Origin: Ophiosphaerella korrae | Taxonomy: Eukaryota > Ascomycota > Dothideomycetes > Pleosporales > Phaeosphaeriaceae | NCBI GenBank assembly: GCA_028456385.1 | Contig: JALNQF010000018.1 | Span: 124,001 to 188,000, forward strand | Reading direction: 5' to 3' | DNA length: 64,000 nt | Part shown: one piece after another, positions 33,648 to 44,982 of the stretch | Position numbering within the stretch: the stretch's first letter is position 1 | Layout of the letters: each line of letters opens with the position of its first letter | The notes under the pieces: generated by a model | What the model was told of the DNA's origin: nothing | Database searches by the model: none | Seen by the model: the letters and a program-made list of their open reading frames with translations, nothing else | Translations under genes and position numbers: made by a program

Positions 33648-34330
33648 CTACATCTGCCCCAGCTCTACGTCAGGCTTCTTACGCTTGCGTCCACGTGTTT
33701 TCTTCTCTGCTTTAGCTTTCTCCTTCGCAGCAAGCTCCGCTCGTGCCTCCCTAATACACGTAGTTTACCGTTGGCAATTTCTCTAGTTTCGGAATCAAAA
33801 ACACGTTTGAGCTACGCTAGGCTGATTTTAGAATTATGATATCTATTCTTAGCGTACGTATAATACTATCAAGGCGTTTTTATAAGGAGTCTGATTTTCC
33901 CTATAGGTTGAGGCTTGCTAGATAATGAACGGTAAGAGTGATCTGCCGTTAGCATTGACACATCCAATAGCAGCTATAGTTTTTCGTTAGACGCTAGCAC
34001 CTCTACACGCTCTAGGGTCGTCCTTGCCTATAGAAACCTTAGTAGAGCCCAGTATACTCAGTATAATACCTATCCTATTTATATTCCAGACGTTTCGTAG
34101 CAAGATCTTGGATCTTGTAGGATATTGCTAATAACCTTAAACCAATTTGTAGCTTTTTCGAGTATGTTAGGATGGCGTTTCCAGTCTATCGACTTGACCA
34201 TTTTAGCCAGAAGTTGTGGATGCCGTTTCCGGAATGCCTGAGGCCAGTTCTTGCCCGGAGGCTTGAGTACTTGATTTGTAGACCGTTGGCAGGCGATAAC
34301 AAGGCTAACGAGGGTACGTAATTGATACGT
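33648..34330 (-). pseudogene. Pogo/Fot-type transposase relic
   Basis: The minus strand keeps recognisable pieces of a pogo-superfamily transposase. A CENP-B-type DNA-binding end reads KPPGKNWPQAFRKRHPQLL and SIDWKRHPNILEKATNWF, followed by SNILQDP. Part of the DDE core remains as ILSILGSTKVSIGKDDPRA with AIGCVNANGRSLLPFII. The basic C-terminus is AREELA-like (ARAELAAKEKAKAEKKTRG, RKRKKPDVEL). Several stops interrupt the frame, and the middle of the catalytic domain is deleted. The element ends were not identified. Confidence 0.7.
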
Positions 34331-34647
34331 ATAAGGTGACGGAGACTAGACATTAGCAGAAGATGCTTAACAAGGGCTTAATTACACTGTACTTTGATCG
34401 GGTGAGTAAAAAAAAAAAGCTCCGATCTGCTGTAACTCCCACGTGGCGGCTTTCAAGTTCTAAAAGCACGGCTCCCAAAATGTGGTGTACCAAGAGACCG
34501 ATTGGTTGCAGCTGCACCAGTAGCAGTTGCGCCAGTATTAGCTGCCTAGAGCAGAAGTATCCTTGCCACAAATTGTCGCGCGCTTACCGCCAGTGTCGAG
34601 CAAATTGCTACATTGTCCTACGCCTCCTTCACCACTTTCTTATCAGC

Positions 34648-35646
34648 ATGTCCCGGACCCTCAAAAATCTTCCCAAAAATGGACAGGCAACCATGCATTC
34701 CGTCATCGAATTCTTCCTCAGCAACTACGACACCAATTCCTAGCTAACAGTCCTGCACAACGGCAAGCGCTTCCGCATCACGCTATCAGCCTTCAACTTC
34801 GCGGACTCGCCCTCCATTAAAAAAAAAAAAAAAAAAAAAACCTATATCTACTGCGAACTAGAAGGCCTAACCGTCGGCGATTTCTACGATTAGGTTCTCA
34901 CGCCCTTCCTCCCAATATTCCAGACCTTGCCGCCTCCACCCAGACACCAGGAGCCAACGCTCCAAGAACATCTCTTCCCGGGTACCGCGGATTACACCCT
35001 GCGCGCCATCAGCGAAGCCCTTGTCCCCTTTCTCAACAGCCAAGCACAATCCAGACGACTCCCCTATGGCGTGCACCTAAGCCGCGAACTTTGTTCGTGA
35101 TGGCCTACACTCCGTCCAAGGCAAATCCCGAAGACGCACCGCGCCGCGCTGCAAAGAAACTCCTTGTTGGTGGAAAAGACCTGCCTCTTCAAAGCGTTTT
35201 GTTCATCAGATACGCGTGCCGCGGGCGACGAGCTGGGCACGTACAAGAGCATAGAAAACGCTGCAGGATTTACGAATTTCTCGGCTTGAGGGTATTGTTC
35301 GAGATAATGGCAATGGCTTGGTGTAAGAGCTGTTCCTTTCGTATATTGGGCGTCGGAACGTAACCTTAGGACGCGCTATGAATCCTGATACGCCGAGCTG
35401 TTTGCGATAGCAGTGGGCAGAGCAAATCACACGTGTACTGAAATGTTTGCATGGGGCTGGGATCGTTCAAGGAGATGTGAAGCCTGGCAATGTGCTAGTT
35501 GGCGTCGGTGAAGATGCGTGGATTGTTGACTTTGGAGGGGGATATATGGAAGGGTGGAGAAAGAGATCACGGGGACAGTACAAGGAGATTTGCAGGGCCT
35601 AGCCCAAATATTGAAATACCTTGACTCTGAGAATGAATCTGTGTGA
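34648..35646 (+). pseudogene. Protein-kinase-like gene relic
   Basis: The C-terminal half contains the kinase catalytic loop and DFG motif. LHGAGIVQGDVKPGNVLV is the HxD...N loop with the His replaced by Gln, and AWIVDFGGGYMEGW follows. Upstream, GDELGTYKSIENA, GIVRDNGNG and YIGRRNVTLGRAM fit the rest of a kinase fold. The N-terminal part (NGQATMHSVIEFFL, GKRFRITLSAFNFADSPS, YIYCELEGLTVGDFYD) also reads as one protein. Frames change several times, and stops occur at about 34741, 34893 and 35098 and within the kinase part. A 22-base A run at 34819-34840 lies inside the N-terminal part. This resembles decayed small fungal kinase-like genes; the activity is lost. Confidence 0.65.
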
Positions 35647-36355
35647 AGGCTTACATCTCTCGTTGTATTGTATATAGAGCGAATTATTCGGCCGTGAGTT
35701 CCTACTCAATAAAGTTAGAGGATAACTACTTGTGAGTGAATTTTCAAGAATAGACTCTACCCTTTGCTTATCGCAGGAATGAAACACTTGCTTAGACGTA
35801 CAGAATACTTGTAAGGTTATTGTGTGAATAAGTACCAGAAGCTACCCTCAGTTCCATTTCCCGCTTTCATTGCCCAGGAGAGCATCGTCAGTGCCCAACG
35901 CTGGTACCAACCTAGAAATATTCTACTTTTGTGCACGAGTATAGCTGCCATAACTGTTCGATTCTTTCCGCTCAGACATGCCCAAAATCCATCTTTGAGC
36001 AAATGAAAATGGACCAGGAAGAAGAAACTATTTATTCACTATATACTAAATGCAACAATCTTGCATGTAAATAAATACTAACTTGACAGCCTTCTCTGCT
36101 GCTCCAGATCATCATCCATATCCCATGTCTCATAAATACCCATGACCAAAGTGCTAACAGAATATACATGCGAGTAAAACACTCGTCTCGATCCCACCAA
36201 CGCCACGCCACTATGTGCTTAAAACAGTGAAAAAAGAAGTAATACAGAGAATTGAAGCGGTATCGCAAGGGAGCCGTAGAGCAAGCAAAAAAAAAAAAAA
36301 AAAAAAAGCCGCGCTACAGCAAATATGATGCGCTCGTCAAACGAACGCTGGAGAT
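35647..36355. other. Intergenic, no gene recognised
   Basis: No supported frame. An A run of about 21 bases lies near 36287-36307, in the 3' flank of the gene at 36356-37023. Confidence 0.5.
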
Positions 36356-37023
36356 TTAGTATCTGCTCAGCCATGCGCATTAGTCCATCTTCATCCAACG
36401 CGGCGCAATGCAAGAATCCAAACTCACCGGTATCCGTCCCTCCGACTCCCCCTCCTCTCCCGATACTCGTCATGCTCCTCAATAACCTCGACAACATCGT
36501 CATTCGGCACACGATGACGCTCCTCCACAATAATGCTTCTCGGGCGCGGCCCCCTCCTCTCCTCAACAATGACCTGCGACCTTCCACTCGAGCGCCTTGG
36601 ACTGTGGCTCACCTCGCGCACCTCGCGCGCCTCGCGCCGGCTGACGCGCGACCTTCCGGCACCATGCGAACCGCGCCGGCGCCGCACGACGATTTCTTCC
36701 TGGCCGGCGATGGCGGTGCTGCGTCCTGCGCTGACCATGGCGCCGCCGCTGGTGATGGTGAAGATGAGCCAGACGACCAAGAGGAAGGCGGCAACGCTGC
36801 CGAGCACGATGCCGACGACGGTGCCGGGCGCGGGGCCGGCCAGGTTGTAATAGGTGGGTATTATGCCCTGTTGCACGTAGACGTATTGGCGCGCGGCGAT
36901 TGGCTGTATGGGGGGTGCCTCGAGGGCAATTGCTGAGTTTAGGCGCGGAATGGAGGCGGCTCGGGGCGCGAGGCTGTCTATTTGCGCGGGTGTTGCCTGG
37001 TAGGGGTCGGGGACGGCGGGCAT
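36356..37023 (-). CDS. Small single-TM protein with basic, disordered tail
   Basis: Exon 1 (36428-37023) and a 7-nt last exon (36356-36362), joined across a 65-nt intron (GTGAGT...CTAAT...GAGCAG), give 200 residues ending in GYRY. One membrane segment, GTVVGIVLGSVAAFLLVVWLIF, lies near residues 67-88. It is preceded by a Pro/Ala-rich N-part (YVQQGIIPTYYNLAGP) and followed by an Arg/Ser-rich cytoplasmic tail with repeated RRGS, RSIIVEERHRVP and VIEEHDEYRERR. Proteins with this layout occur widely in Dothideomycetes without known function. If the intron is not spliced, the protein ends a few residues differently (in another frame, downstream of 36428). Confidence 0.65.
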
Positions 37024-38367
37024 GTTGAGGTTGATTTGGGTGCGACAGTCGCTTGAAAGAGTCTTTTGGCGGATTCGTGCGTGTTTGGGTTGGGGGGTTG
37101 CGTGGGTCGCTTGGGGGAACGGTGGTTCGCTCAGACCAGGATCCGGGGGGGGCCGACGCTAGTTGAGGGGAAAGCCCAATCTTGGAAATGGATGTAATTG
37201 AGAGATAGCGTGGATTGACATGCAACTGTGCGTCTTGTTGGCGTGTTTGAAGGTGAGAGGGTAGGAAAGTGGCAAGCAGGTTCGTGGCAGGCTATCGTTC
37301 CTTCAGTTGGGAGCCGGTGGTTGGGGCCAACCATCACCGTCTTACACCAATCCAGTTTGGCCCCACCGGGTTCCTATACTATCAATAATCTTGTTTATGA
37401 CAAGAACACGCCTCGACTACGACGCTCTGGGTGTTAGCGACAGGCGGAACACTTGGCCGTAAGTTGTGGCTGCAGACTCAATCCTTGCTTCTGCGACCTG
37501 TTATTGCCTACTTTGCATGTCGTCGTTCTTGCGTATGCCTCTGCCGATCATCCTAGCAGCCGAGGCCACATAACGCCCTGTCACGTTTGCACGTGTGTCA
37601 TATTCCCGGAACAACCTTGGTCGCCATAACAACGTATCCAATTGAGCAATTATAGACCAGGATTACACCTCTCCAATGTGCAAGTGACGAGCGTGCATTG
37701 ATCGTCTACAAGCATGTATTTTATTGATCTTGATACGAATGAGGTAGGGAAGAATGAATGTGAGTTTCACGTGACCTAGCCAACCACGACACACCTTCCA
37801 AGCCATGGAAGCCATCTCAATTATACAGCAAAAACAAATCGATCCTGAGAGTAGAAAAAGCATTTTGCGGCATATATTTCCCAATACTGCGTTCACTGTC
37901 GAGCGTCAGCTATTCATTTGCAAATTGTCTTCGTCATGATAACTCCTCTCTAAATACTAAAAGTCTAATGAGGCTTAAAAAAAACAGGGCCTACCTCTTA
38001 TCTCCCTGCTGAGAATAGTGTTGTACTATATACCGTTATCTCAACTGCGTGTCCTTCGATCAGACATAGAGGCAAGGCTCGCCCTATCGGAGGTGACAAA
38101 TAAATCATCGAATTAAATCTGCGCTCCAGCATACCATTAGAGAATTTGGGGAAGAGAAGAGAAGAGAACGCAGTCCCAAGTATAGCTAACCGACATCTGC
38201 GTGAGATTAGCGACAAGAAACGGCTTGCATTCCAAACTCAATAGCCATTTGCCCGCCACAAACCGAACTAAACATTCAAAGTCATTGCAACATCGTCAAA
38301 GTAGATGGCACCTAACTGCCTCATACCTGTTATGCAATATCCCAAGGCACTTAAGACCCTTTGGGTA
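37024..38367. other. Intergenic, no gene recognised
   Basis: The leftmost few hundred bases are the leader and promoter of the gene at 36356-37023. The rest shows no convincing frame or repeat. Confidence 0.45.
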
Positions 38368-39109
38368 CTAGCCCCAACTTCCATAGTGACTGTTCCAAAT
38401 ATCGCGCGTACAAGGTCCCCGCATCTGCCAAGGCCTGACGACTCTCCCATCTAGCGGGATCCTAGCAATCGCATGGGGTATCAATATCATCTTTCTTAGC
38501 GAAGACTTGCACCGTGGAAGAAGCACCTGGGATGACCGTGACAGTTTGACGCATTTCGAATTGGGAATAGGACCCATTGAGGCCTTTGCCACAAAAACAA
38601 TACCTCCCGGTACGCGTGCTGCCCATAAATCAGCCAGTAGCCTGTATGTCAAAATCGCCAAAGCCTTCTTGTATTCAGCTAGTAGCTTCTGTCCCACCGA
38701 GCTCGAAGCTGGGGTTTACGACGATTTGGGCAACGCTTGGGACGAATTGGGGTGCTGAAGAAGATGTAGCTAATGCAACTGCACTTGGAGTTACAGACAT
38801 AGAAATACTGGCTGCTACAATTACCATAGGCGCTTCCTTTACACGTCTGTTCTCCGAATTGCGCGCCACATCGGGTATTCTTTGAGATTGGTTGGATGGA
38901 TATAAGAGTGATGGAGATCGTACGGGATGACGATATGGAAACGGTTGAGCTCGATGGTTGTGAGACTGAGGATGCATTTGTTTGACTCGAGGATGCAGCT
39001 TTGGAACTTGAAGCAGCGCTGGTACATCTACTAAATCCAGGCTGGCAGCTGTTTCTGCAGTACGCATTGGTCGATTCACAGTATCAATACTGGGAGCAAC
39101 AATTGCCAA
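38368..39109 (-). pseudogene. Relic of a secreted carbohydrate-binding-like protein
   Basis: The minus strand has a Ser/Thr/Ala/Pro linker (VIVAASISMSVTPSAVALA) running into IVVNPSFELGGTEATS, the usual start of a fungal CBM/CenC-like jelly-roll domain. The same frame continues as FMGSTRTGRYCFCGKGLNG, SQFEMRQTVTVIPGASS and VQVFAKKDD, but stops occur after EATS, before FMGS, after DTPCDC and after LVPKGS. The first two replace probable Trp codons. The domain call is from motif and layout only. Confidence 0.55.
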
Positions 39110-39280
39110 ATGCGCTACCTTAACATGCCTGTTTGCTGTCTGATCCGCAACGAGCGTTCTTCGATACGGTCAATGATGTGGAACCACCAGTGCAAGTGCT
39201 GTAATTAGATCAGCAACCATTAGGTGAAAGACAGAAATTAGGAGTGCTTCCACTGCAAATCATCAGCTGAGTACAGATAG

Positions 39281-39544
39281 CTAGCGTTGTGTTTTGGCTT
39301 GCCAGTAGTTACACTTTGAGCAACAGTTACCATATCCGCTGTCAAGGCATGATGCTCCTCCAGCAGCGTTTCCACAACGATCTGATGCTTGCTTTATGAG
39401 GGAAACTACCTGCACTGCACCAGTTGTATGAAGCGTGAAAATAAGGTATCCAAACATTCTAAATGAGTACCGAAAGAAACCCAAAACCAAGTGCCACGAA
39501 GTAGAATTTTTAGTTGGAAAAGGCTGGCGTGGCTGTCTAATCAC
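39281..39544 (-). pseudogene. Chitin-binding (CBM18-like) fragment
   Basis: DRCGNAAGGASCLDSG followed by YGNCCSKCNYW carries the cysteine and glycine pattern of the hevein-type chitin-binding module (C...GxxC...GNCC). The second half of the module is missing or out of frame. It lies upstream of and on the same strand as the relic at 38368-39109, so both may come from one decayed chitin-binding secreted protein. Confidence 0.55.
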
Positions 39545-40062
39545 TTCAGCGTGACATTTGTAAATGAACTTCCTATAGAGACGAGACTAAAGCTCTTATG
39601 CCATACAGTCTCCTGAAAATTGTGACCGTATCGTGGTTTTGGTAGCACCTGGGTCGCTCCTATATGAAGATGGCGCTCAACCCAAGGCTACCTAGGCGCG
39701 AATGCTCGTGCAGCTGGTACAATTAATTGCCGATCGTACGATGCGATGCTCGCGCCTTGAGGTTCCGTCCGCCCCTTTTGAAGGTGGCAATTACTGATAC
39801 CGGTAAAATCAAGCCCCGATGAGCTTGATTTGTTTGTTTTCAGTAGGTATGGTCCTTAGTGGCATGAGGCTGAACTTTGAACCCAAAACTAAGGGCACCT
39901 CGCTTCGTAGTGTAGGTTAAAGATCCACACGCAGTTTGAAGATCTCCGTGCGCATGCCTCTAGAATCGAGATTCTGCAAACTGCCTTCCAGCCTCACCAT
40001 GCACCTGTCTGAATGTTTGTTTGCATGCGGTACATAGTCGTCCGCCGTAAGCTTGTCGAGAC
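39545..40062. other. Intergenic, no gene recognised
   Basis: No supported frame, repeat end or RNA gene. Confidence 0.5.
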
Positions 40063-40729
40063 TCATCTAGGAGTGTGGGTGCCGACTTTGTCCCCGTCCT
40101 TCATGTTACCGTTTTTGTCCTGATCTTCATGATGTCGGAGATCATCTCGGAAACCCCGCATGGCGATTTGCCTGCTGACACATTGTGGATCTTTACACAC
40201 GGTGCAACACATTGAATGAGATATAGAAGCCGAGTCGTTAGAAACATATGACGCAGATGCGCATGCGTAATTGCCGGAAGGCGCAGCGCCGGCTTTGCTA
40301 CTATTGCCAAGTCCTGCTCTCGCTGAATCTCCGTGGGTTCCTTGAGATGAGGCACAGGATGACGCCGGTGAAGATCCTCCTATGGAAGACAAATCGTCGA
40401 ACGTGATGGTCGTAGCTACCGTAGGAGTGGAGGCTATGGTATAACTAGCTGCGCACGAATTGTTTCTCGAGCTAGTATGAACAACCAAACTTTAGTACTG
40501 CATGATGCCTACTTGATGTTGAATCAACATACTGATAGGCGCCTGAATTTTGAGTGGAATGATCAGCTCTTTGAGCGGAGGAGAGTGCAGATGTCGGAGG
40601 CCGAGTGGGCTGGTTCCATATGTATATGTATGAGCCGTCCGGAGCGCGCTCGTATCGGTAATATTCACTATGCTGTGAGCTCCAAATCCAACCACCGTTA
40701 AAAGCTGGTGGGTATAAAGTTGTCGCCAT
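40063..40729 (-). CDS. Hypothetical protein, structure uncertain
   Basis: The first exon starts at ATG 40729 and reads MATTLYPPAFNGGWIWSSQH, then EYYRYERAPDGSYIYIWNQP. This aromatic-rich opening is common in uncharacterised Dothideomycete proteins. The frame stops at 40472. A second open stretch (40063-40470, another frame) contains ITFDDLSSIGGSSPASS, NYACASASYVSN and CCTVCKDPQCVSRQ and looks coding. A GTAGGC donor and nearby TAG acceptor exist between them, but the phases do not join cleanly. The gene may therefore have a different intron or be broken. No function can be assigned. Confidence 0.4.
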
Positions 40730-41075
40730 TGTGCATTGCGTTGGAGCAGCAGAAGCTACGTGTGCAGAACAGATTCGATGGCCGCTAAAGGAACAAGGTC
40801 TGCCTTGCACGGGATAAAGCCGTATCAGACAAGGCGATCAACTATAGACCAACGAATCGATCTAGGACATATAGATGTTCCAGGAAAGCTAGACTCTCCG
40901 TGTCGTATAGAGAAGGCTGACCAATAGAGATCCCTGTATGAGGTCCTCCAGTACACCGGTCATCAGCACATGACCAACGACCAATGATTCAATGCGTCCC
41001 GAAGCCACCTTTTTCTTGATCGGTATGCCTATAAACCAGAGCCTCATTTGCAAAGAAGGGCCATACAAACAGTGC

Positions 41076-43325
41076 TCAAGCTGGAAGATCTGCTGCAACT
41101 CCAGCTCTTGGTGAACCGGTTGAAGCTCTGGAGCCCCTGATTTTTTTCAAAATGAAATCTCCGGACCGCCAGAATAGAAACGGAATAATAAGAACAAGCC
41201 ATATCAGTTGGTGTAGAACCAAAGGTTCCCACTCAACTCTGTCCTCTCCTAAAACCTGGGAGTCTTCGGCTGCAGGACCATCGTTGCTTATATCTCTTAC
41301 GCTTGGTGCCTGGGCCTCAATAGGCTGGGGGACAACAGCAGCTGTTGATGATTCTCCCCCGGTATCCGTGTCTTGTTGATGTGTGGCGGGCCCTTCAAGG
41401 GGATCCGTAGTATCAGGTGAATTGGTAGTGTTACTTGATGTCGGCTGGCTCGTTCCATTGTTATTCTCCCTTTGTCGTGATCGAGCGAAGTGAACTCTAA
41501 TTTCCCTTGTAATCGTCTGAAAAAGCCTTTCAACCTCGTTCAAAGGCTGCGGTAGTCGTCTCTGAATTGGCTTCCATTCGCAACTCAACAGCCATATCAA
41601 CGGCAAGACAAATACGACCAACATCAGTGGTGTAAATTGTAGACTCTGGTAACCTTGGGGGTTGTATATGTATCTCCCACAAAGGTTGCCATAATTCTTG
41701 GTCACTTCAGTGAATCCACCATTGCCAGCATGCACAGAGTCCTCGCCGCTAGCAACACTCCATGTATTGATAGATGTGCGAGCGAGAGATGTTCGTACCC
41801 AGTTTTCGACCTCCACTACCCAGTGCTCGTCACCCAATGCCTCGGAAAAGTATTGCGACACCTTTTTCTGTGCAAGCAATGAACGCCCTTGACGTTTCGC
41901 GAGCGAGTAGTAGATATCAGTCTTGAAGAGCGAAGCGTATAGAAAAACAAACTCTGGCGTATCATCCGAGACCGCGTTATCACTTGTCGGCTCGTTCACG
42001 TTCCAGCATGACCTGCCGTCAGGTGTGCATACCTCAATGGTGTTGATACACGCAAGCGGGCGAGCTCGAGGGTCCGAATTTCGAAACCACGCTTTATGAT
42101 CCCCTGGTAAAAGATATTTCTCGTCCGCCGGGAAGATTGGATCGGCGCTATATTCTTCATAGATTATGCGAAGAGATGATACGAAAATGATAGTCAGTGT
42201 GCTGTATTTAGGAGGTGTGAGATCTGGGTGCGGCTTCCATACGGGCTCATCTGATTCTTCAGCATTTGAACTGTAGGCAAAGACATCGTATATTGGTGCC
42301 AGGCGGTCCCATGGATTACCAACGGTCATGTACGTGTAGTTAACCTCTCCTCCGCCAATGTGTTTTGAACCGTAATGGTAGGTAAAGGTGGTAGTGCCAT
42401 TCTCGGTTTTATTTTGGATATAAGGGTACTCCATATTCAGTGGCGTACAGGAAGTAGTCCTACTAAATTGAGGTGTGGATGGGCTGTTGATACCGAGGTC
42501 TTTTGCGCTTATGTTTGAAGACTTGAAGGTGACTGTTTGATTCATGTGGCAAATGCTCTGGGAGAATGGACAGTCGTCTGTATAAATTCTTTCCGATAAA
42601 TCGAGGGTTGGTTGATGGAGAATTTTGCATCTTAAGGAGATAACACTAGATTTTCCATAACAATCTTCTGCAAACTGAGCGGCCCTCTCTTCCTTTTCAA
42701 GATCAAGCATGCGGGCACGAGTGGCGGCTTCAGAACGTTTGTCGCCATCGAATAGCCAGAGTCCACACGTATCCGAATCCAGCCTTGCTGGGCCATCGAC
42801 TTGAATATTTGTGGTGGCATACCCTCCATATATGATAACAGAAGCGAAAGCCATGACGAGTATGGTGAAAATAGAGAGGCGGATTTTATCTTTCGCCGCT
42901 AGTTTTTTGTTGGAAATGATTTCAGTGCATAGATCGCGAATGCCAGTTTTCTCTTTAAATATCTTTGCAAGTTCTCGTGAACTATTACTAGCCGCAACTG
43001 TCGAACCGCGGCCTAACAACGATGTAGATTCTGTTGGAGCTCCACCGGTGCCTGAGGGCTGAGGTTGGTTGTTTACTGGTCGGTACCAGAGAAGGGCAGT
43101 GTTCGCTGCTATTTCCTTGACATACTTGGTACACCACGACAGCCAAATTGCGGTGAGGGCTACGATGACGATGCCCCATGGATTTGAAACTGATAACAGC
43201 CTGTCTGAACATGCATGGTTAGCACATGATGTTCAATGAAGAACAAGGCAGAAACGATCGAAGATACCTCCTGTAGAATACTTTATCCACACGCCCACTA
43301 TAGCTGGGTTCCGACTGCTATTCAT
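41076..43325 (-). CDS. Orphan membrane protein with large Cys/Asn-rich ectodomain
   Basis: Two exons (43268-43325, 41076-43204; GTATCT donor, GTTCAG acceptor) encode 728 residues. TM segments appear near the N-terminus (NPWGIVIVALTAIWLSW; IRLSIFTILVMAFASVIIYG) and near the C-terminus (FTPLMLVVFVLPLIWLL; LVLHQLIWLVLIIPFLFW). Between them is an ectodomain of about 400 residues with paired cysteines (DSDTCGLWLFDG, TDDCPFSQSICHMN, CTPDGRSCWN) and many NxS/T glycosylation sites. The last 150 residues before the final TM are Ser/Thr/Gln-rich and disordered. No known domain is recognised. The general plan recalls the protein at 12654-14689, but I see no clear sequence similarity. A cell-surface or sensor role would be speculation. 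Confidence 0.78.
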
Positions 43326-44982
43326 GTTGTTCCTGATAGTTTTCGGTGATCATGAAGAGGTGCAAGTTTAGAACTCAACGCCCTTTTGTAACTATTTGAC
43401 GGGGCCCGCAGTTATAAAGGCTGATACGCATGTGCTACCTATTTCGTTCCAATCCCTGCTCGACACGCACCACGATTACTGTACTCACATTAGTCTGGTT
43501 GTGAAGCCTTTCCAGCGTCTGGCCAATAGATAATGTTGCTGCGATATGAATTTTGTTTGGGTTTTTAAAACTTCGAAAGGCCTTCAGCAGAGAGGAGGTG
43601 ACGGACATTGATGCGCAAGGCGTTCGTTTAAGTTTACCAGGCTGTCTCATGTCGGTCGTGCTACCGAGTAACCTTGACAAGGCTTCCGCCTCATTCCGTA
43701 TTAAATTAAACTACTATACTAAAACGGATTCATCTAGCGACGATCACTCTTTGGGAAAACCGAAGAAAAATTGTAAAAAGCAGACACCTTCAATGAGGCT
43801 GTTCTTGATGAGGAGTCCTGTGGTTCTCATGAACCGAGGACTATCAATGCCAAGACACTAGGATAATAGGCAAGTACCTCCCTATGCAATAATAGGGCCA
43901 TGGATAGCTTTGAAAAGCACAGATAGGCCGTAATGAAATTACATAAACAGTACAATTAATATCGAGAGTGCACAAATCAAGAAACCAACGGCGCTAGAGC
44001 ACAAAATAATATGCTACCGAGAATCGTGTCCTCTCTCACAACCCTATTGGGTTTGAAAAAAAGGGAGGCTACCCGAGAATATTACTCGACTATGTAACAA
44101 AGTTTAAGATGTGGATGGAGCTGGGGTATAGTAATGTGAAGAAATACTCACTTGTCGGCGTATAGGATTATTTACTCACCGGCGCGCAGGACTATTTGCT
44201 GCAAGATCGATACATTAGATCTTTACTCCTTCTATTAGAAACAAGAGTACAGCTAGGTCTTTAGATGATAGTACTAAAATGAAACTTTTACACCTAGAGC
44301 TTAGTACACGGCCGAACAAGCCTCCCCTTTGAAAACAGCCGTCGAATATGTATCACAAGGCAGGGCTTTGCCTTGACCACCGCATACCATCTAAATCCAT
44401 ATATGCACACTCGTGACCTGAATACACACCATAGACCCACACTCAATCAAACGCACAACACGTCACACACACAGATTATACGTATCTGCGATACCATATA
44501 CTCAACAACCCACTTCCCAAGCCCACACCCCTCCTTCTCCCTCCCCCGTCCCACTCTCCAAAAAGCAAAATTAATCAGCCTTACCCCCACCAAACACACT
44601 ACGACCTCCAAGAAAAAGAAACGTCTTGTCACGTTATGTAGTACTTCCATCTATACACATACATACGAACATACATACATCCCCTCTCTCCACCCATCTT
44701 CCTAATCTGTAAACCTAATTACAGCCCCCCCCCCCCCCCCCCCCCATCACCCACCCCTCCTCCAATCCTCCACCCAAATCAAAGCGCTCAAAATGCAAAC
44801 CTCTGCAATAAAAAAAAAAAGAAACACGTGAAAAGGGTGTTAGGGGCAGTGAAGCTCAGTCGAGGTGCGAGTCTATATTGCTACTTGGGGATTCGTAAAG
44901 TCGTGTATAGGGTATCTGTGCTTTTGACATTCTTTTGCGAACAGACGTGTTGAGGACGCCTGGAGGGAAAATCGACGGACAG
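43326..44982. other. Intergenic with simple repeats
   Basis: No supported gene. An imperfect two-copy tandem repeat lies near 44147-44205 (units starting CTCAC), and its copies differ mainly by C/T transitions. Short ACATAC repeats lie near 44655-44680. A C run of 21 bases is at 44725-44745, and an A run is near 44810. The right end is the 3' flank of VAC7. Confidence 0.5.

Noticed and set aside
34819..34840. A22 run as the poly-A tail of a retroposed gene
   Set aside because: Coding-like sequence of the same kinase-like protein continues on both sides, so the run is internal and not at a 3' end. No target-site duplication was seen.
44373..44705. Plus-strand frame of 110 residues
   Set aside because: It is a His/Thr/Pro-rich low-complexity reading of CA- and AC-rich simple sequence.
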